The notes below the pieces were generated by a model. The model saw nothing but the letters and a program-made list of their open reading frames with translations, was not told the DNA's origin and ran no database searches. A stretch of 64,000 bases of DNA from Rhizorhabdus dicambivorans. GTDB lineage: Bacteria > Pseudomonadota > Alphaproteobacteria > Sphingomonadales > Sphingomonadaceae. The position numbers and the translations under genes were made by a program. The stretch lies in NCBI RefSeq assembly GCF_002355275.1, contig NZ_CP023449.1:3760001-3824000 (forward strand), in the 5' to 3' direction. The first letter of the stretch is position 1, and each line of letters opens with the position of its first letter. Of this stretch, positions 9,692-18,933 are shown one piece after another.

Positions 9692-9808
9692 CAAAGCTTC
9701 GCAGGGTTCCGCAAACCGCAATATTCTGTGGATAAACTTCCGGCAGGGCTTGCGCGGGCGCAACAGAGGCCGGTGCGTGGCCAGACGCGATGCCATAAGC
9801 CTAAAGTC

Positions 9809-10060
9809 TTATTCCTTGCCCTGCATCCGGGCTTTCTCAGCGGCTTCGTCATAGCCTGAGGAGGGAGCGGGATCCTTGCCCTTGCCCGGCTGCGTGTTGG
9901 ACGGCGCATCGGAAGTGGGGAAGGTTTCATCAAGGGCCACGTCAAGCTTGGCGTCCTCGTCGCTGGGATTGCGGGCGAGCTTCTTGTCGTCGCTCGCGTC
10001 GTGCGCCGTCCGGATGTGCGGCGTACCACGATCCTCCTTGTTCGGCGCGTCGATGGTCAT
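9809..10060 (-). CDS. Small hydrophilic hypothetical protein, 83 aa
   Basis: Very polar, rich in Asp, Lys, Glu, Ser and Pro, and probably disordered. No family recognised. Two in-frame ATGs exist, at 10069 and 10060. The second is preferred because AGAGGA ends eight bases before it, whereas for the first the same purine stretch abuts the start. Small acidic/basic proteins of this type are frequent in sphingomonads, sometimes as stress-induced genes, but no function can be claimed. Confidence 0.65.
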   Translation of the reverse strand: MTIDAPNKEDRGTPHIRTAHDASDDKKLARNPSDEDAKLDVALDETFPTSDAPSNTQPGKGKDPAPSSGYDEAAEKARMQGKE

Positions 10061-10231
10061 GGCGTTCATCCTCTGCCAATGTTCTGGAGGGATTCAACGA
10101 ATGGGCCAGCGGGCTGTTCCGGGCACGAAGCGGAGGCTAGAAGCTGAATCTTCGATGAACGACATGGGCTGTTCGACCAACGCCACAGCCTGACAGGAGC
10201 GTACTTACACCAGTGAATATATATAAAGGCC

Positions 10232-12097
10232 ATGACATTGAACAATGATGGCCCGCGCGGTGTTGCCGTGAGCCCGCGGGTGGCGCTGCTGTCGATCCTG
10301 TGTTTCTGGCTCGTCTATTTCACGGTGGCGACGGTGCGGTCGTTCACGATCGACTGGGGACACCAGGCCGAGATGCTGGCCGCGCGATCCTTCGTGACGA
10401 TCGGATCGATGGTGGCGACCTATATCGTCTACCTCGCGATGCGCCCCCTGTCGGGCAAGTCGCTTGCGGTGAACGTCACCGCCGTGGCCCTGCTCGCCAT
10501 TCCGGCGGCCGTGGCCTACAGTTCGATGAACTGGATGGCCTTCCGCCAGGTCGACAAGCAGATCGCGATCGAGAAGGCGCGGGCGGCTGAGGAACGCAAA
10601 TACTGGCCCACCGACCAGAATGTTGCCGAGGCGCGCGAGCAGGCGCGCGAAGCCATCGCCGCCGCCCGCGATGCGATCCGCGAGGCCACCGCCCAGGCCA
10701 AGGCCGCCGCCGATGCCAAGGCGGAGGCTCAGCGCGCCGCCGCAGCTGCGCAGCGCGAGATCGAAAAGAAGAACGCCGAGATCCAGCGCGTCCGCAAGGC
10801 GGCCGAGCAGGAGCAGAGCAAGACCGGCAGCGCGATCAGCCGGGAGGTCGACGCCGCGCGGCGGGAAGCGCTGCGCGAGGCCGAAGCGGCCCGGCGCGAG
10901 GCGTTGCGGGAAAGCTTTGATGCCCAGAGGGAGGCCTGGTCCGCCCAGCGCGATGCGTATCGCGAGGCCTTCGCAACCTATCGCGAGAATTTGCGGGAGG
11001 CCCGGCAGGCGGCCGAGGAGGCCAAGCGCCACGGCGTCGACATCGACATCGACGGCATCCTTTCGAGCATTCCCGCTCCGCCCAAACCGCCGGCTCCGCC
11101 GGTAATGCCCCACATCGCCAGCGGGGCCGGGACAGGAGCCGGTGCGAATGCCGGCGCGACGCTCCGGCCCATGCCGCCTTCCCCGCCTGCCGCGCCGGCC
11201 ACTCCGGCGCCTGCGGCGCCTGCGCCCAAATCGGTGCAGATCAAGATCGACCCCTCCAAGATCGTGATCCCCAATCCGGTGATCGCCGATCCTACCCCGG
11301 GCACGGTGATGATCCAGGTGGGTCAGGCGCCCGACCCGCACAGGGAGAAGGACCTCAGCATCGCCGGCCAGATCGCCGACCAGGCGCTGAACGGCTATTT
11401 CTTCTTCGCCGCCTGGGGCGCGCTGTTCCTGGCGCTGACCTATGCCGCGGCGGTTCGCGCCGCCGAGCGCGAGGCCGCCGGCTATCGTGCCGCCGCGCGC
11501 GATGCCGAGCTCCGGGCGCTGCGCTATCAGGTCAACCCGCATTTCCTGTTCAACACGCTCAACTCGCTCTCGACGCTGATCCTGAAGGATCATCGCGACG
11601 AGGCCGAGAAGATGATCCTCAACCTGTCGACCTTCTTCCGCACCAGCCTGACCGCCGATCCAACCGAGGACGTGGTACTGGCCGAGGAGATCAGGCTGCA
11701 GCGCCTGTACCTCGACATCGAGGCGGTACGCTTCCCCGAGCGGCTGATCGTCGAGATCAGCGTGCCTCAAGCGCTGGCCAATGCGTGCGTGCCCTGCTTG
11801 ATTCTCCAGCCGCTGGTCGAGAATGCGATCAAATATGGCGTATCACGGGCCAAGCGCCCCGTGACGGTGAAGATCAGCGCGCGCGAGGATTCGCACGGCC
11901 TGGTCCTGAGCGTCGAGGACGACGGCGACCCGCTGGGCGACGACGACAAGCTGCACGGCACCAGCGTCGGCCTGAAGAATGTCAGCGACCGGCTGAAGGC
12001 CCGCTTCGGCGACGAGGCGGCGTGCCGTTACGGGCCGCTCGCCAATGGTGGTTTTGGCGTCACGCTTTTCATGCCATTGATCAGGAATGGCCTCTGA
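10232..12097 (+). CDS. LytS-type sensor histidine kinase with coiled-coil and Pro-rich insert
   Basis: 621 aa. Three transmembrane segments lie near residues 13-33, 52-70 and 78-98. Then comes a long Ala/Arg/Glu-rich coiled coil (about 105-270), a Pro/Ala-rich stretch (about 285-335) and a fourth membrane segment (about 388-408). The catalytic part is His_kinase (PF06580) type with the phosphoacceptor in QVNPHFLFNTLNS near residue 436, and a HATPase domain that includes EDDGDP. Such kinases phosphorylate LytTR response regulators. The partner gene overlaps its 3' end by 11 bases. The very long coil between membrane segments is unusual for this family. Confidence 0.9.
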   Translation: MTLNNDGPRGVAVSPRVALLSILCFWLVYFTVATVRSFTIDWGHQAEMLAARSFVTIGSMVATYIVYLAMRPLSGKSLAVNVTAVALLAIPAAVAYSSMNWMAFRQVDKQIAIEKARAAEERKYWPTDQNVAEAREQAREAIAAARDAIREATAQAKAAADAKAEAQRAAAAAQREIEKKNAEIQRVRKAAEQEQSKTGSAISREVDAARREALREAEAARREALRESFDAQREAWSAQRDAYREAFATYRENLREARQAAEEAKRHGVDIDIDGILSSIPAPPKPPAPPVMPHIASGAGTGAGANAGATLRPMPPSPPAAPATPAPAAPAPKSVQIKIDPSKIVIPNPVIADPTPGTVMIQVGQAPDPHREKDLSIAGQIADQALNGYFFFAAWGALFLALTYAAAVRAAEREAAGYRAAARDAELRALRYQVNPHFLFNTLNSLSTLILKDHRDEAEKMILNLSTFFRTSLTADPTEDVVLAEEIRLQRLYLDIEAVRFPERLIVEISVPQALANACVPCLILQPLVENAIKYGVSRAKRPVTVKISAREDSHGLVLSVEDDGDPLGDDDKLHGTSVGLKNVSDRLKARFGDEAACRYGPLANGGFGVTLFMPLIRNGL

Positions 12098-12824
12098 TTC
12101 ACCCATAAGAACCCTGGTCGTCGACGATGAGCCGCTGGCGATCGAACGCCTCCAGATCCTCTGCGCGCGCGAACCGCTGATCGACCTGGTCGGCACCGCT
12201 TCCGATGGCGAGGCGGCGCTCCGCCTGATCGAAGCGCTGGAGCCCGAGATGCTGCTGCTCGACATCGCGATGCCGGGCCTCGACGGGATCGGTGTCGCCA
12301 AGGCGGTCGAGAAGCTCGACCGGAAGCCCGCGATCATCTTCTGCACCGCCTTCGATCAATATGCGGTGACAGCGTTCGACCTGTCAGCCACCGACTATCT
12401 GCTGAAGCCCGTGGCGCAGGACCGGCTGGCGCGCGCCGTCGCGCGGGTGATAGAGCGGCGCAAGGCCCCGCCCGAGGAGAAGGGTGCTTCGGAATACGCC
12501 CAGGAATTCTGGGTACCGCACCGTTCCGAGATGATCCGCATCGCAGCGCAGGACATCGATCGCATCGAGGCCGAGCGCGACTATATGCGGCTGCATGTCG
12601 GGGCACGCAGCTTCCTGCTTCACCAGACGATCACCGAACTTGAGCGGCGGCTCGATCCCGCGCAGTTCATCCGCCTCCACCGATCGACGATCATCCGCCG
12701 CGACCGCATCGCCCGCCTGAGCCATGACGGCATGGGCGTGTGGCATGCGGTGCTGACCGACGAGGAACGGATCCGGATCGGCCGCACCTATCTGCCAGCG
12801 GCCCGGACGCTGATGGGGCGGTAG
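12087..12824 (+). CDS. LytTR-family response regulator
   Basis: 245 aa. The N-terminal receiver domain (about 1-120) has the acidic pocket in VVDDEPLA and the phosphorylated Asp in LLLDIAMPG. The C-terminal LytTR DNA-binding domain (about 145-240) follows. It overlaps the histidine kinase gene, so the two are almost certainly a cognate pair. Targets are unknown. It converges on leuB, with the repeat doublet between them. Confidence 0.93.
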   Translation: MASDSPIRTLVVDDEPLAIERLQILCAREPLIDLVGTASDGEAALRLIEALEPEMLLLDIAMPGLDGIGVAKAVEKLDRKPAIIFCTAFDQYAVTAFDLSATDYLLKPVAQDRLARAVARVIERRKAPPEEKGASEYAQEFWVPHRSEMIRIAAQDIDRIEAERDYMRLHVGARSFLLHQTITELERRLDPAQFIRLHRSTIIRRDRIARLSHDGMGVWHAVLTDEERIRIGRTYLPAARTLMGR

Positions 12825-12830
12825 GGCAAG

Positions 12831-12920
12831 CGTCGCCCCGGCGGAGGCCGGGGCCGCAAGAGACTGGCGATCCGGCCGTCGCAGGAGCCGATAACGGCCC
12901 CGGCCTCCGCCGGGGCGACG
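12831..12920. repeat. Perfect 26-bp inverted repeat doublet (REP/BIME-like)
   Basis: Arms at 12831-12856 and 12895-12920 are exact reverse complements over 26 bases, separated by 38 bases. Each arm is itself partly palindromic (CCCCGGC and GCCGGGG). The element sits exactly between the converging response regulator and leuB genes, where it could act as a bidirectional terminator or mRNA stabiliser. A degenerate second copy at 3389-3477 shows that it belongs to a dispersed repeat family. Confidence 0.85.
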
Positions 12921-12926
12921 GAAATG

Positions 12927-13970
12927 TCAGAGCGCCGCCAGCACCGCGTCGCCCATCTGGGTGGTGGTCAGCTTGCCGCCCAGGTCCGGGGTGCGGGCGC
13001 CGTTCTCCAGCGCCTTGGCCACCGCCATGTCGATGCGATCGGCCTCGGCACCCATGCCGAGCGAGTAGCGAAGCATCATCCCGGCCGACAGGATCGTCGC
13101 GAGCGGATTCGCCTTGCCCTGGCCGGCAATGTCGGGAGCAGAGCCGTGGATCGGCTCGTACAGACCCTTCTGGTTCGAATCGAGCGAAGCCGAGGGCAGC
13201 ATGCCGATCGAGCCCGCGCACATCGACGCCTGATCCGACAGGATATCGCCGAACAGATTGCCCGTGACGATCACGTCGAACTGGCCGGGATTGCGCACCA
13301 GCTGCATCGCGGCGTTGTCGACATACATGTGGCTCAGCTCAATATCGGGATAGTCGGCCGCAAGTTCGATCACGACGTCGCGCCAGAGCTGCGAGGTTTC
13401 GAGCACGTTCGCCTTGTCGACCGAGCAGAGCTTGCCGCGACGCGCCCGCGCGGTCTCGAAACCCACCCGGGCGATGCGGGCGACCTCGTCCTCGTTATAG
13501 GACATCACGTCATAACCCTCGCGGCGGCCCGAGGCCGTCTTGCGCATGCCCTTCTCGCCGAAATAGACGTCGCCATTCAGTTCGCGGACGATCACCATAT
13601 CGATCGCCTGCGCGACTTCGGGGCGTAGCGCCGAGGCGTCGGCCAGTTCCTTGAACAGGGTCGCGGGGCGGAGATTGGCGAACAGGGTCAGTTCCTTGCG
13701 GAGGCCGAGAATCGCCTGCTCGGGCCGCAGATGGCGCTCCAGCCGATCGCAATCGGGGTCACCCACCGCGCCGAACAGGATCGCCCTGGCGCGCTTCGCA
13801 AGATCGAGCGTCTCGGGGGGTAGCGGATGACCGGCGCTCTTGTACGCCGCGCCGCCGACCGCGCCGGTCTCGTAGCTGAGCTTGTCGCCAACCACCTTGT
13901 CGAGCACGCGGACCGCTTCGGCGATGACTTCGGGACCGATGCCGTCTCCCGGCAACAAGGCAATCAACAT
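12927..13970 (-). CDS. leuB: 3-isopropylmalate dehydrogenase
   Basis: 347 aa from ATG 13970, beginning [15 protein letters not shown] as is standard for LeuB. A longer in-frame start at 14048 is not needed, and GGGGGAAAG upstream of 13970 fits a ribosome site. Substrate and cofactor motifs include [12 protein letters not shown] and [14 protein letters not shown]. The enzyme oxidatively decarboxylates 3-isopropylmalate in leucine synthesis using NAD. Confidence 0.96.
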   Translation of the reverse strand: MLIALLPGDGIGPEVIAEAVRVLDKVVGDKLSYETGAVGGAAYKSAGHPLPPETLDLAKRARAILFGAVGDPDCDRLERHLRPEQAILGLRKELTLFANLRPATLFKELADASALRPEVAQAIDMVIVRELNGDVYFGEKGMRKTASGRREGYDVMSYNEDEVARIARVGFETARARRGKLCSVDKANVLETSQLWRDVVIELAADYPDIELSHMYVDNAAMQLVRNPGQFDVIVTGNLFGDILSDQASMCAGSIGMLPSASLDSNQKGLYEPIHGSAPDIAGQGKANPLATILSAGMMLRYSLGMGAEADRIDMAVAKALENGARTPDLGGKLTTTQMGDAVLAAL

Positions 13971-14044
13971 GGGCGCTTTCCCCCTTCTGGAACCTGGTCG
14001 CCGCCCCCTGCCCTGCCATGCGCCGATGTGCAATGCGTTTATGT

Positions 14045-14776
14045 TCAAGCCAGCCTTGCGATCCGCGTGACCATCCGTTCACGCGCGTCCAGCGCGTCGG
14101 CGCGGCGATCGACGAGGATGTCGCGGGCAAGGAAATGACCGGTCAGGCGCAGGCCAGCGACGATATCGGACCAGTTCGTCTCCGCGCCCGCTTCGACCAG
14201 AAAGAGCGGGAGCGGAAGCAGCCGACGGGCATAGGGCTCCCCTGCCCCACGCGAGACCGCGGCGCCGCTCTTCGGGCTGACGAAGGCGAGATCGGAACGG
14301 GACCCCGTGGCAGTGCAGGCGGACAGGTCGAGCGCGTAGCCGAGTTCGGCCAGCAGCAGCAGTTCGTATCGCACCGCCGCCGCCGCCCAGCCCCGGGCCG
14401 ACGGCGCATATTCGATAGCCGCAAGTGCGGCATCCAGCATGTCGTAGAGCCGCGGATAAGGCTGCCCTTCGGCCAGCGCGACGGCGGTAAGCGTGGTCAG
14501 CCAGTCGATGGCGGCGGCGGCCAGCGGTTCGGCGAGGAGCCCGGCCCGGCTGTGGGTCAGTTCGACGGTGAGGCCGGGAAGCTGCTCCTCGGTTCTGGCG
14601 CGAAAATCGGCCTCGACAAGGTTGCCCGGCACCAGCACCGGCCGCAATCGCCGCGAACGACCGCCCCGGACATAACCGGCGAGCAGCCCATTGTCGGGGG
14701 TCAGCGCCCGCACGATCGCGCCATGCTCGCCATGCGCGCGCATCGCGCAGATGATGGCTGGAGTGCGGACCTGCAT
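14045..14776 (-). CDS. recO: DNA repair protein RecO
   Basis: 243 aa with the RecO layout: an N-terminal OB fold (about 1-80) followed by a helical domain. RecO loads RecA onto SSB-coated gaps in the RecFOR pathway. The N-terminal pattern, including [13 protein letters not shown] and a GYVRGG turn, matches alphaproteobacterial RecO. It sits between uvrC and leuB on the same strand, grouping it with another repair gene. Confidence 0.93.
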   Translation of the reverse strand: MQVRTPAIICAMRAHGEHGAIVRALTPDNGLLAGYVRGGRSRRLRPVLVPGNLVEADFRARTEEQLPGLTVELTHSRAGLLAEPLAAAAIDWLTTLTAVALAEGQPYPRLYDMLDAALAAIEYAPSARGWAAAAVRYELLLLAELGYALDLSACTATGSRSDLAFVSPKSGAAVSRGAGEPYARRLLPLPLFLVEAGAETNWSDIVAGLRLTGHFLARDILVDRRADALDARERMVTRIARLA

Positions 14777-14834
14777 GAGAAAGCTTCAACCGCCTATCGC
14801 GGCGCCACGCAAGCTCCGTTCGCACGCCGCCCGA

Positions 14835-16757
14835 TCAACTGGCGGCGTGAAAATGATCATGGATCGCCCGCGCCATGGCCTGGGAAACCCCGGGCGCGCG
14901 TTCGAGATCCTCCAATGACGCGGCTCGAACCGCGCGAGCCGTTCCGAAATGCATTAGCAGCGCCTTCTTGCGCGCCGGGCCGATTCCCGGAACGTCATCG
15001 AGCGGGCTTCGCGTGAAGTTCGCGGCCCGCTTGGTACGATGCGCGCCGATCGCGAAGCGGTGCGCCTCGTCGCGGAGCCGCTGGAGGTGAAAGAGCAGCG
15101 GCGAGTTGAGCGGGAGCATCGCCTCCCGACCGCCCGGCAGATGGAAATGCTCCCGGCCCGCATTCCGATCGGGCCCCTTGGATATGCCGACGATCGGCAC
15201 GTCCTGGACGCCCATTTCCTCCAGCACCTCGCAGACCGCGCTCACCTGGCCCTTGCCGCCGTCGATCAGCAGCAGATCGGGCCATTCGCCGCTGCGGCGT
15301 TCGGGGTCTTCCTTTTCGAGGCGGGCGAACCGGCGCTCCAACACCTCCCGCATCATCGCGAAATCGTCTCCCGGAGCGGTGTCGGGCCGCTTGATGTTGA
15401 ACTTGCGGTAGCTGCCCTTCCGGAACCCCTCGGGACCGGCGACGATCATCGCGCCGATCGCGTTGGTGCCCATGATGTGGCTGTTGTCATAGACTTCGAT
15501 GCGTTCGGGCGGCCCCTCCAACTCGAACAGGTCGGCCATCTCCTGGAAGATGCGCCCCTGGGTGGTGGATTCGGCGAGCCTCCGGTCGAGCGCCTCGCGC
15601 GCGTTGCGCCGCGCCTGTTCCATCAGTTTGCGCTGCTCGCCGCGCTGGGGAACCTTGATCTGCACCTTGCGGCCGGCGCGTTCGGACAGCGCCTCGGCCA
15701 GCAGCGCGCACTCCGCCGGCTCACCGCCGACCAGCACGAGACGGGGCGGCGGCACCTCCTCGTAAAACTGCATCAGGAAGCTCGCCAACACCTCTGTCTC
15801 GGGCACATCGGCGGTATGGGCGGGGAAGAAGGCGCGATGGCCCCAATTCTGACCGCCCCGGATGAAGAAGGCCTGGATGCAGACCGTGCCGGCCTTGCAA
15901 TCGAGCGCGAAGACATCGGCATCGGCGACGCCCTCCGCATTGATCGCCTGGCTGCCCTGGATGAAGGTGAGCGCGCGGAGCCGGTCCCGATAGACAGCAG
16001 CCAGCTCATAATCCATCGCCTCGGCGGCGGCGCTCATCGCCTCGCCCAGCTTCTTCTGGACCTGGGTCGACTTGCCGGTGAGGAAAGCCTTGGCGTCGTC
16101 GACCAGCTCGCCATAGGCATCCGGGTCGATCCGCTCGACGCAGGGCGCCGAACAGCGCTTGATCTGGTATAGCAGACAAGGCCGGTCGCGATTGGCGAAG
16201 AAGCTGTCGGTGCAGGAGCGCAGCAGGAACAGCTTCTGGAGCGCGTTCAGGGTGCGCGTGACCGATCCGGCGCTAGCGAAGGGGCCGAAATATTGTCCCT
16301 TGGCGCGTCGCGCGCCGCGATGCTTCTGGATGCGCGGGAAATCATGGTCCTCGCGCAGCAGGATGAACGGGAAGCTTTTATCGTCGCGCAGCAGGACGTT
16401 GTAAGGTGGCCGATACCGCTTGATCAGCTGCGCTTCGAGCAGCAGCGCCTCCGCCTCGCTGTTGGTGGTGACGATCGTCATCGAACGGGTCTGAGCGACC
16501 ATGCGGCTGAGCCGCTTGGGCAGGCGGCCGACCTGGGTATAGTTCGACACACGGTTCTTGAGTGCGCGGGCCTTGCCGACATAGAGCACGTCGCCGCGCG
16601 CATCCTGCATCCGGTAGACGCCCGGCCGCACCGGCAGCGTCTTGAGCACATTGCGGATCGCGGCGATGCCAGCGTCGAGATCGGGAGCATCCGAACCGCG
16701 CACGGTGTAGACGCTCTTTTCCTCGTTGAACCGGTCGTTCGAAATGGTGTCGCTCAC
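14835..16757 (-). CDS. uvrC: Excinuclease ABC subunit C
   Basis: 640 aa from GTG 16757. An in-frame extension to 16943 gives an Arg-rich non-homologous leader and was rejected. Visible parts are the GIY-YIG nuclease domain (RPGVYRM to VLYVGKA, about residues 35-110), a Cys cluster region (RSCTDSFF to CLLYQIKRCSAPC), a UVR motif, the RNase H-like C-terminal nuclease (IEVYDNSHI, LLIDGGKGQ) and terminal HhH motifs (VPGIGPARKKALL). It makes both incisions in nucleotide excision repair with UvrAB. Confidence 0.96.
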   Translation of the reverse strand: MSDTISNDRFNEEKSVYTVRGSDAPDLDAGIAAIRNVLKTLPVRPGVYRMQDARGDVLYVGKARALKNRVSNYTQVGRLPKRLSRMVAQTRSMTIVTTNSEAEALLLEAQLIKRYRPPYNVLLRDDKSFPFILLREDHDFPRIQKHRGARRAKGQYFGPFASAGSVTRTLNALQKLFLLRSCTDSFFANRDRPCLLYQIKRCSAPCVERIDPDAYGELVDDAKAFLTGKSTQVQKKLGEAMSAAAEAMDYELAAVYRDRLRALTFIQGSQAINAEGVADADVFALDCKAGTVCIQAFFIRGGQNWGHRAFFPAHTADVPETEVLASFLMQFYEEVPPPRLVLVGGEPAECALLAEALSERAGRKVQIKVPQRGEQRKLMEQARRNAREALDRRLAESTTQGRIFQEMADLFELEGPPERIEVYDNSHIMGTNAIGAMIVAGPEGFRKGSYRKFNIKRPDTAPGDDFAMMREVLERRFARLEKEDPERRSGEWPDLLLIDGGKGQVSAVCEVLEEMGVQDVPIVGISKGPDRNAGREHFHLPGGREAMLPLNSPLLFHLQRLRDEAHRFAIGAHRTKRAANFTRSPLDDVPGIGPARKKALLMHFGTARAVRAASLEDLERAPGVSQAMARAIHDHFHAAS

Positions 16758-16810
16758 GGCCCCCAATCTAGGGCTCGTGAACCAATGTCGCAACGGCGCT
16801 CTCCGCCGGT

Positions 16811-17074
16811 CTATGCGGAGATCAGCCCGATCATTGCGTCGGGCCGCGATATTCCGGCCACGGCCAGCGCGAAGACCGCTATGCCGCCCCGGACCACAGC
16901 CGAGGGCGCCCAGGCGCCGAACAGGCCGTTCTCGCGGTTCCACAACAGCGGCAGGGCGACCAGGCCCGAGACGATCATCCCGCAGATCAGCTCACGCGGC
17001 AGCGATTGCGCGAGATGCGCGCGCACCCCGCCCAGCAGCATCAACCACGCCCAGATCCAGCCGATCGCACCCAT
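16811..17074 (-). CDS. Small membrane protein, 87 aa
   Basis: Hydrophobic protein with about three predicted transmembrane stretches (residues 5-20, 28-48 and 60-82). Start ATG 17074 was chosen because it begins the hydrophobic part and has TTAGGA about eight bases upstream; the longer frame adds a non-membrane leader. No family recognised. It lies 53 bp upstream of uvrC and may be co-transcribed with it. Confidence 0.62.
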   Translation of the reverse strand: MGAIGWIWAWLMLLGGVRAHLAQSLPRELICGMIVSGLVALPLLWNRENGLFGAWAPSAVVRGGIAVFALAVAGISRPDAMIGLISA

Positions 17075-17211
17075 GATCGGCGTCCTAACCCGGCATGGGT
17101 GAGAAAAAGGTAAATGCCCGCCGCCCGGCAAGCCGAGGCCATGGCTCCGGTCAACACCATTTTGCCGGCACCTCGACGCATCGCGCTGGCATGATAGCCG
17201 GCCCGCCGCCA

Positions 17212-17234
17212 TCTTCGACATCGATATTCGAAGA
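17212..17234. promoter_or_regulatory. 7-bp inverted repeat upstream of the small gene at 17247
   Basis: TCTTCGA (17212-17218) and TCGAAGA (17228-17234) flank nine bases and run into the ribosome site AGAGGAG. This position could serve as an operator or as a translation-control hairpin. The site is seen directly; its role is a guess. Confidence 0.35.
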
Positions 17235-17246
17235 GAGGAGAAGCCA

Positions 17247-17405
17247 GTGCGCAGGATGTGGAGCCGCGAACATCTGATCCGCCGGGTCGATCGATATTAT
17301 CTCCTCGCGGCCGGCGCGAAACTTCCCGAGTTGAGAAAGCGCTATCTGAAACATGCCCGCCATTATCGCGGCCTGCTGTCGATGACGCTCGTCCCCGCCG
17401 CCTGA
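17247..17405 (+). CDS. Small basic protein, 52 aa
   Basis: A short reading frame from GTG 17247 to TGA 17403-17405, preceded by a strong AGAGGAG site with a six-base spacer. The product is Arg/Tyr/Leu-rich, including YYLLAAGAKL and RYLKHARHYRGLL, and probably forms amphipathic helices. Its use of CGC, GAG and CTG codons resembles real genes. No family recognised. It converges on the atp operon, sharing the terminator hairpin at 17415-17438. Confidence 0.55.
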   Translation: MRRMWSREHLIRRVDRYYLLAAGAKLPELRKRYLKHARHYRGLLSMTLVPAA

Positions 17406-17414
17406 TATGAAAAA

Positions 17415-17438
17415 GGCCCGCCGATCGCTCGGCGGGCC
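17415..17438 (-). terminator. Rho-independent terminator of the F0 operon
   Basis: A perfect 10-bp stem (17415-17424 with 17429-17438) and a four-base loop. On the minus strand it is followed by TTTTT, making it a strong intrinsic terminator for atpF. On the plus strand only CTTT follows, so it is weaker for the small converging gene. Confidence 0.88.
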
Positions 17439-17462
17439 CTTTCCCAGCTTATATCCGACCCT

Positions 17463-18080
17463 TCAGAGCCGGACGTCGCCCAGCCCGTCGATCACCTGAT
17501 CGATCAGACCCTTGTCGGTCTTGGCATCGTTGCGCTCCGCGATCAGCACGGAAGCGGCGGCGGTAGCGGCAGCGGCAGCCTTTGCGCGGACCTCGGCGAT
17601 CGCGCCACGCTCGGCAGCGGCGATCTTGTCCTCGGCCATCTTGCCACGGCGTTCGATCAACGCGGCGGCGTCGGTCTTGGCCTGGGCCACGATCGCGTCG
17701 GCCTCGGTGCGGGCATGTGCCAGCATCTCCTCGGCCTCCTTCGCGGCGGCCTTGGCCTTGGCTTCATATTCGGCCTTGATTTTCTCGGCATCGGCGCGGA
17801 GCGACGCGGCCTCGTCGAGATTGGCGCGGATCGAAGCGATCTTCTTGTCGAGCGACGACCCGATGATCGCCGGCACCTTCTTCCACAGCAGGAGAAGGAT
17901 GACGACGACCATCGCCAGCGAAACCCAGGCGGTGGCGGTCATCCCCAGCGCGGCGGGGTCGACATGATGCTCCTCGGTACCCGCGGCGGCATGACCGACG
18001 CTGACATTCTCGGGCATCCCCTCAAGGGCGGCGGCATCGGCCAGATTTTCGGCGACGCTCTGGGAGGCATTCACAGACAT
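17463..18080 (-). CDS. atpF: ATP synthase F0 subunit b
   Basis: 205 aa. One N-terminal membrane helix (about residues 50-70, AWVSLAMVVVILLLLWKKVP) is followed by a long charged Ala/Glu/Lys helix, the peripheral stalk that holds the F1 sector. An extra N-terminal segment of about 45 residues precedes the membrane helix, as in several sphingomonad b subunits. Ribosome site GGGGAG is present. It is the last gene of the F0 operon. Confidence 0.92.
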   Translation of the reverse strand: MSVNASQSVAENLADAAALEGMPENVSVGHAAAGTEEHHVDPAALGMTATAWVSLAMVVVILLLLWKKVPAIIGSSLDKKIASIRANLDEAASLRADAEKIKAEYEAKAKAAAKEAEEMLAHARTEADAIVAQAKTDAAALIERRGKMAEDKIAAAERGAIAEVRAKAAAAATAAASVLIAERNDAKTDKGLIDQVIDGLGDVRL

Positions 18081-18093
18081 GGTGTGTCTCCCC

Positions 18094-18585
18094 TCAGGCG
18101 GCCAGCGCGGCTTTCACCGCACCTTCGGCAGCCGCCTTGTCGACGGTGATCCCCGATACCTTCGCGACGACCTCCTGTGCAGCCTCGGCGGCCACATTCT
18201 CGATCTCGGCGAGTGCCTTGGCAGAAGCCGCCTTAAGCGCCACGTCGGCCTCGGCCGCCTTGGTCGCCAGTTCCGCGTCGGCCTTCTTGACGCGCTTCTC
18301 GGCTTCGGCGGTCGCCTTCGCCTTGGCGTCCTGCGTCGCTTTCAGAGCGGCGGCGCGGGCTTCCTCGATCTTTGCCCGATAGGACGCTTCGGTCTCGTCG
18401 GCCTTGGCACGAGCGGCTTCGGCGGCGGCAAGATCGGAGGCGATCTTCTGGTCGCGCGCCTCCACGGTCGCTTCAATCTTCGGCAGCATCCCCTTCCCGA
18501 TCACGAAATAGATCAGGCCAAAGACGATCAGGAGCCAGAAGATCTGCGAGGCATAGGTCGCGGCGATCTGGGCGATCTGAGGCAT
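18094..18585 (-). CDS. atpG: ATP synthase F0 subunit b'
   Basis: 163 aa, the second b-type stalk subunit, as found in alphaproteobacteria, cyanobacteria and chloroplasts. An N-terminal membrane helix (about residues 10-28, YASQIFWLLIVFGLIYFVI) is followed by a long Ala/Lys/Glu coiled helix. It forms a heterodimer with the neighbouring b subunit. The gap to atpF is 13 bp. The symbol atpG (also atpX or atpF') is used for b' in this group and should not be confused with the F1 gamma subunit. Confidence 0.92.
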   Translation of the reverse strand: MPQIAQIAATYASQIFWLLIVFGLIYFVIGKGMLPKIEATVEARDQKIASDLAAAEAARAKADETEASYRAKIEEARAAALKATQDAKAKATAEAEKRVKKADAELATKAAEADVALKAASAKALAEIENVAAEAAQEVVAKVSGITVDKAAAEGAVKAALAA

Positions 18586-18659
18586 CGGTACTTCCTGTTG
18601 GTCGTTGCAGTCATGAGGGGCCGGGCCAGGTGAATCCCGGCCGGCCCCGCAACAAACTG

Positions 18660-18887
18660 TTAGGCGACGAACAGCAGGATCATCGCTACGACGAACGCCA
18701 GCAGGCCGAGAAGCTCAGCGGCGGCGAAGCCGATGAACAGACGGCCCTGCTGGCCATCGGCAGCGGCCGGGTTGCGCAGCGCGGACTCGAGGAACGAGCC
18801 GAACACGTTGCCCACGCCCAGCGCGGCCATGCCCACGCCGATGGCGGCCAGACCGGCACCGATCAGCTTTGCGGCTTCTGCGTCCAT
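18660..18887 (-). CDS. atpE: ATP synthase F0 subunit c
   Basis: 75 aa with two membrane helices and a polar loop, as expected of the rotor-ring proteolipid. The proton-carrying carboxylate lies in the second helix (GFAAAELLGLL). A near-consensus AAGGAG site with a six-base spacer suits the high copy number this subunit needs. Confidence 0.96.
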   Translation of the reverse strand: MDAEAAKLIGAGLAAIGVGMAALGVGNVFGSFLESALRNPAAADGQQGRLFIGFAAAELLGLLAFVVAMILLFVA

Positions 18888-18933
18888 GATAAACTCCTTA
18901 GCGTTAAACAGGTTGATAATAGTCGTTGAAAAC

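Noticed and set aside
10205-11770. 521-codon minus-strand frame opposite the LytS kinase
   Set aside because: Antisense shadow of the kinase with Gly/Arg/Leu low-complexity composition and no ribosome site.
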